Assembly: GCA_020073545.1 (NCBI GenBank)
Contig: JAIQEZ010000028.1
Span: forward strand, 1-44,523
Reading direction: 5' to 3'
Source of the DNA: Terriglobia bacterium
GTDB lineage: Bacteria > Acidobacteriota > Terriglobia > UBA7540
DNA length: 44,523 nt
Shown: one piece after another, positions 41,961 through 44,523 of the stretch
How positions within the stretch are numbered: position 1 is the stretch's first letter
How the letters are laid out: each line of letters opens with the position of its first letter
Position numbers and translations under genes: made by a program
Notes under the pieces: generated by a model
What the model was told of the DNA's origin: nothing
What the model saw: the letters and a program-made list of their open reading frames with translations, nothing else
Databases searched by the model: none

Positions 41961-42932
41961 ATGCGCAAACTTAAAATCGTTCCGGACGCGGAGAAAGAAC
42001 TTCCACCGCTTCCCCGCCCCGCGACTTTGGCGCATCGGCATTTGATTTCGCTCCACGACCTGACGCCGCCGGAGATCGATTTCCTGTTGAAGCTGGCGCT
42101 ACGCGTCAAGGCCTCTCCTGCCCGTTACAGGCACGCGTTGGAGGGCAAGGCGCTGGTGATGCTTTTTGAGAAGCCGAGCCTGCGCACCCGGGTGACCTTT
42201 GAGGTGGGCATCAGCCAGTTGGGCGGCCGCGCGTTTTACCTGGGCCCTCAGGAAGTGGGGCTGGGCAAGCGCGAAGCGGTGAAAGACGTGGCGCGCAACC
42301 TCTCGCGCTGGGTGGACGCCGTGATGGCGCGCGTCTTCTCGCACCAGACGGTGATCGAGCTGGCGGAACACGCCTCGATTCCGGTGATCAACGGGCTTTC
42401 GGACTTCGAGCATCCCTGCCAGGCGCTGGGCGATTACCTGACCTTGCTCGAGCACAAGGGCATGCTCGCGGGCGCCACGCTCGCCTGGGTAGGCGACGGC
42501 AACAACGTGGCGCATTCCCTGATGTACGGCGCGGCACGATTGGGCGTGCGGATGCGCATCGCCACACCCCCCGGGTACGAACCGGATCGGTCTGCGCTGG
42601 CCGAGGCCAAGCGCGAGGGGGGCGACGTCGAGTTGACCCGCGATCCCGCCCAGGCCGTGGCGGGCGCGGACGCCGTCTACACCGACGTCTGGACGAGCAT
42701 GGGCCAAGAGGACGAGGCGGAGACCCGTAAGCAGGTCTTTCGTCCCTACCAGGTGAACGCGCAATTGATGCGTGCGGCGGGCCCGCAGGCCCTGTTCATG
42801 CACTGCTTGCCGGCGCATCGCGGCGAGGAAGTAACCAACGACGTCATTGACTCGCCCCGCTCCATCGTTTACGACCAGGCAGAGAATCGCTTGCACATCC
42901 AGAAAGCCATTCTGCTGGCCCTGCTTTCCTGA
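41961..42932 (+). CDS. argF: Ornithine carbamoyltransferase
   Basis: The protein has 323 residues. Carbamoyl-phosphate site: SLRTR at residues 73-77. Then HPCQALGDYLTLLEH, WVGDGNNVAHSLMYGAARLG and the ornithine-side HCLPAHRGEEV. The DVWTSMGQEDE block is typical of ornithine, not aspartate, carbamoyltransferases. It has an N-terminal extension of about 25 residues (KELPPLPRPATLAHRH). With carbamate kinase 8 nt downstream, it may work in the catabolic direction, giving carbamoyl phosphate from citrulline, though an anabolic role cannot be excluded. AGGAGG precedes the ATG. Confidence 0.9.
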   Translation: MRKLKIVPDAEKELPPLPRPATLAHRHLISLHDLTPPEIDFLLKLALRVKASPARYRHALEGKALVMLFEKPSLRTRVTFEVGISQLGGRAFYLGPQEVGLGKREAVKDVARNLSRWVDAVMARVFSHQTVIELAEHASIPVINGLSDFEHPCQALGDYLTLLEHKGMLAGATLAWVGDGNNVAHSLMYGAARLGVRMRIATPPGYEPDRSALAEAKREGGDVELTRDPAQAVAGADAVYTDVWTSMGQEDEAETRKQVFRPYQVNAQLMRAAGPQALFMHCLPAHRGEEVTNDVIDSPRSIVYDQAENRLHIQKAILLALLS

Positions 42933-42940
42933 GAGGTGCC

Positions 42941-43918
42941 ATGGCCATCGCGGTGGTCGCTATCGGCGGGAATTCCCTGGTCAAGCCGGGCGAGCGTGGC
43001 ACGCTGGAAGAGCAGCGCACGAATCTGCAGATCACGTGTGAAGGCATCGCCGCGGTGATGGCCGCCGGCCACCGCGTAGTCGTGACCCACGGCAACGGCC
43101 CGCAGGTGGGCGACGCCCTGCTGCGCTCGGAGCTGGCCGCGTCCCAGGTCCCACCCCTCACGCTCGATGCCTGTGTCGCCGAGACGCAGGCCACCATCGG
43201 TTATCTGTTGCAGCAGATGCTGCAGGAAACGCTCCAGCGCCACGGCTTGCGGCGTCCGGTGGTGACCATCGTGACGCAAGTTCTGGTCTCGCGGCGCGAT
43301 CCCGCCTGGCGCAATCCCACCAAGCCCGTCGGCCCCTTCTATTCGCGGGAAGAGGCGGAGCGCCGGCGCGCGGCGTTCGGTTGGACGATGGTTGAAGACG
43401 CGCAGCGCGGTTATCGGCGCGTGGTACCGTCGCCGGAGCCGAAGGAGATCATGGAACTCGCCGCCATCCAGGCCGCGCTCGCGAATGACGTGCTGGTGAT
43501 CGCCTGCGGAGGTGGAGGAATCCCGGTGGTCTTCAAGCGCGAGCGGCTGGTGGGCATCGACGCGGTCATCGACAAGGACCGCGCCTCGAGTCTGCTGGCG
43601 TGGGAACTGGAAGCCGAGCTGTTCCTGATCTCCACCGGCGTCGATCAGGTGGCGCTCAACTACCGCACGCCCCAGGAGCGGGCCCTCGGGAGCCTGACGG
43701 CCGCCGAGGCGCGTCGCTACCTGCGCGAGGGGCAGTTTCCGGCGGGGAGCATGGGACCAAAGATTGAAGCGGCGCTCGCCTACCTCGAGCGCGGCGGGCG
43801 CTTGGCGATCATCACTTCACCCGAGCGCATTCCGGAGGCCCTGCAGGGCATGGCGGGGACGCGCATTACTCCTGCCGCCGAACCCACCGGGCGGCCGAGA
43901 CCGCGTCGGGCGGCGTGA
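42941..43918 (+). CDS. arcC: Carbamate kinase
   Basis: The protein has 325 residues. IAVVAIGGNSLV at the N-terminus, VVTHGNGPQVG, ETQATIGYLLQQ, RRVVPSPEP, VIACGGGGIPV, AVIDKDRASSLLAWEL and FPAGSMGPKIEAA are the carbamate kinase blocks. The enzyme transfers phosphate from carbamoyl phosphate to ADP, making ATP, ammonia and CO2. GAGAGGTGCC precedes the ATG, 8 nt after the argF stop. No arginine deiminase is in the window, so the citrulline source is unknown. Confidence 0.92.
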   Translation: MAIAVVAIGGNSLVKPGERGTLEEQRTNLQITCEGIAAVMAAGHRVVVTHGNGPQVGDALLRSELAASQVPPLTLDACVAETQATIGYLLQQMLQETLQRHGLRRPVVTIVTQVLVSRRDPAWRNPTKPVGPFYSREEAERRRAAFGWTMVEDAQRGYRRVVPSPEPKEIMELAAIQAALANDVLVIACGGGGIPVVFKRERLVGIDAVIDKDRASSLLAWELEAELFLISTGVDQVALNYRTPQERALGSLTAAEARRYLREGQFPAGSMGPKIEAALAYLERGGRLAIITSPERIPEALQGMAGTRITPAAEPTGRPRPRRAA

Positions 43919-43919
43919 A

Positions 43920-43996
43920 GGACAGTAGGCAGCGAGCGCCTGGTGCGAGTCCCGACGGAGTCGGGATAGGCAGTAGGCACCAAGCAGTAGGCGGGC
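43920..43996. repeat. Heptad tract (GGCAGTA type) with internal hairpin
   Basis: A single 7-nt phase runs from 43920. GGACAGT (43920) and AGGCAGC (43927) at the left and GGCAGTA (43969), GGCACCA (43976) and AGCAGTA (43983) at the right keep the step across an inserted TCCCGA...TCGGGA hairpin. It starts directly at the arcC stop. Confidence 0.75.
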
Positions 43997-44024
43997 TGGC
44001 GCAGACTCCTGCCGCGGTAGTTTT

Positions 44025-44045
44025 GGATTTTCGATTGTGGACTTG
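44025..44045. repeat. Short heptad tract (GGATTTT type)
   Basis: GGATTTT (44025), CGATTGT (44032) and GGACTTG (44039): three units in 7-nt steps. Confidence 0.55.
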
Positions 44046-44358
44046 CAGGGCGGGCGCGGTCAGAACCCAGCCCTTTCCCTGCGACGCTTAATACTACCAA
44101 GAAGCGAGACGCGCGATCGGAACGTCTCTACGCGCGCTTCAATTCATACAAAGTGATTTCCGGGGGGAGCCGATGCGCCACCCGGCAGAGCGGCTTCCGT
44201 ACCTTGCAGGGGACGATTGGGCAGAGCCAACCGTAGGGTCGCTAGTAGTGCCCCAAATGTATGTTGGTGTTGGCTTACTTCACGATAGGATCTGGCTTAA
44301 ACGTGCTGTGTATATCGGCTTCAAACTGCGCCTGACCTGCCCCCGTTTCCTGTACCAA

Positions 44359-44523
44359 TCATAATGCGAGTTCCAGGGTAGTTTTTTGCTTTTGTTCTTC
44401 TCTCCGGGGCGGCTCGGGGGGGAGAGCCGCCCCGGCGCCTGCGAATTCTTGCGGGGTCCGATTCCCCAACGAAGTGTGGGGCCGAACCTCGTTATAATCC
44501 TTCCTCCAAGCCTCAATCGTCTC
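44359..44523 (-). CDS. C-terminal part of an IS3-family transposase (OrfB), partial
   Basis: The last 54 codons of the gene are present. They encode EAWRKDYNEVRPHTSLGNRT followed by PQEFA, the well-known C-terminal block of IS3/IS407-type OrfB integrase domains, then a Pro/Glu-rich and Gln/Lys-rich tail. The DDE catalytic residues lie outside the window. A perfect 12-bp hairpin (CCGGGGCGGCTC 44404-44415 and its complement 44424-44435) is within the tail codons, an unusual feature for the end of this gene. Confidence 0.88.
   Translation of the reverse strand, partial: ETIEAWRKDYNEVRPHTSLGNRTPQEFAGAGAALPPEPPRREEQKQKTTLELAL
44404..44435. repeat. Perfect 12-bp hairpin in the transposase tail
   Basis: CCGGGGCGGCTC and GAGCCGCCCCGG pair completely around an 8-nt loop. 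On the minus strand it encodes part of the ALPPEPPR stretch. Confidence 0.75.

Larger units (their letters stand above)
43919..44332. other. Gap before the partial IS3 element
   Basis: About 410 bp. It holds two heptad tracts (43920-43996 and 44025-44045) and a TCCCGA/TCGGGA hairpin at 43949-43966. The rest shows nothing I can name. A 63-codon frame beginning at 44173 crosses the IS end and is not supported. Confidence 0.5.
44333..44523 (-). mobile_element. IS3-family element, 3' end only (continues past the right edge)
   Basis: The element enters from the right edge on the minus strand. The transposase stop at 44359 is 26 nt from a TGACCTGCCCCC sequence beginning at 44333, the kind of TG...CCCC end seen in IS3-family elements. 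The exact boundary needs the other end. Confidence 0.65.

Noticed and set aside
10686-44045. CRISPR array interpretation of the heptad tracts
   Set aside because: Units are 7 nt with no spacers and no cas genes in the window.

Overview
The window is high-GC bacterial chromosome, most likely from an Acidobacteriota (Terriglobia-like) genome. The reasons are an Oar-type TonB-dependent receptor with an N-terminal carboxypeptidase-regulatory-like domain, a very large secreted TPR protein, an Hfq-like protein with extended termini, BshA of bacillithiol synthesis, a PQQ dehydrogenase with a Tat signal, and repeat-rich intergenic DNA. The assignment rests on gene content alone; no rRNA or tRNA is present.

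Layout. 1-4.7 kb (minus): the signal-peptide start of a gene leaving the left edge, a 5'-truncated DUF1329 gene, an ACS-type MFS transporter, a repeat-bearing gap, and a membrane-anchored AlbA_2/Schlafen-type protein with a periplasmic sensor-like domain. 4.7-8.7 kb: an AT-richer gap with short repeats, then a PQQ dehydrogenase convergent with a secreted metallo-beta-lactamase-fold protein. 8.9-17.6 kb is one long minus-strand block: YggS, DUF167, POT peptide transporter, M24 aminopeptidase, two small membrane proteins, an NfeD/YuaF-like protein with flotillin, and a beta-carbonic-anhydrase-like protein coupled to an MgtC/DUF4010 membrane protein. 17.9-22.4 kb (plus): tmk, holB, hfq-like, a small secreted protein and bshA. 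22.5-30.2 kb: a lipoprotein (minus), the Oar-like receptor and the TPR protein. 30.2-32.2 kb: pncB-pncA, nicotinate/nicotinamide salvage. 32.6-35.7 kb: a zinc alcohol dehydrogenase followed by a DrrAB-like ABC-2 exporter. 35.85-37.17 kb: a complete IS4-family element. 37.3-39.9 kb: a membrane protein, DinB-like, STAS and GNAT proteins. 40.6-43.9 kb: a cyclic-2,3-diphosphoglycerate-synthetase-like protein, ornithine carbamoyltransferase and carbamate kinase in one operon. The right edge holds the end of an IS3-family element.

The most unusual signal is in the DNA between genes. About a dozen intergenic tracts are built of degenerate repeats with an exact 7-nt step. The heptamer differs from tract to tract, and the tracts often sit against stop codons or ribosome-binding regions (for example around tmk and holB). 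Short TCCCG/CGGGA hairpins form a second dispersed family. Promoters with good -35/-10 boxes are visible before hfq, the gene at 20750 and the TonB receptor, and a clear intrinsic terminator follows the receptor.
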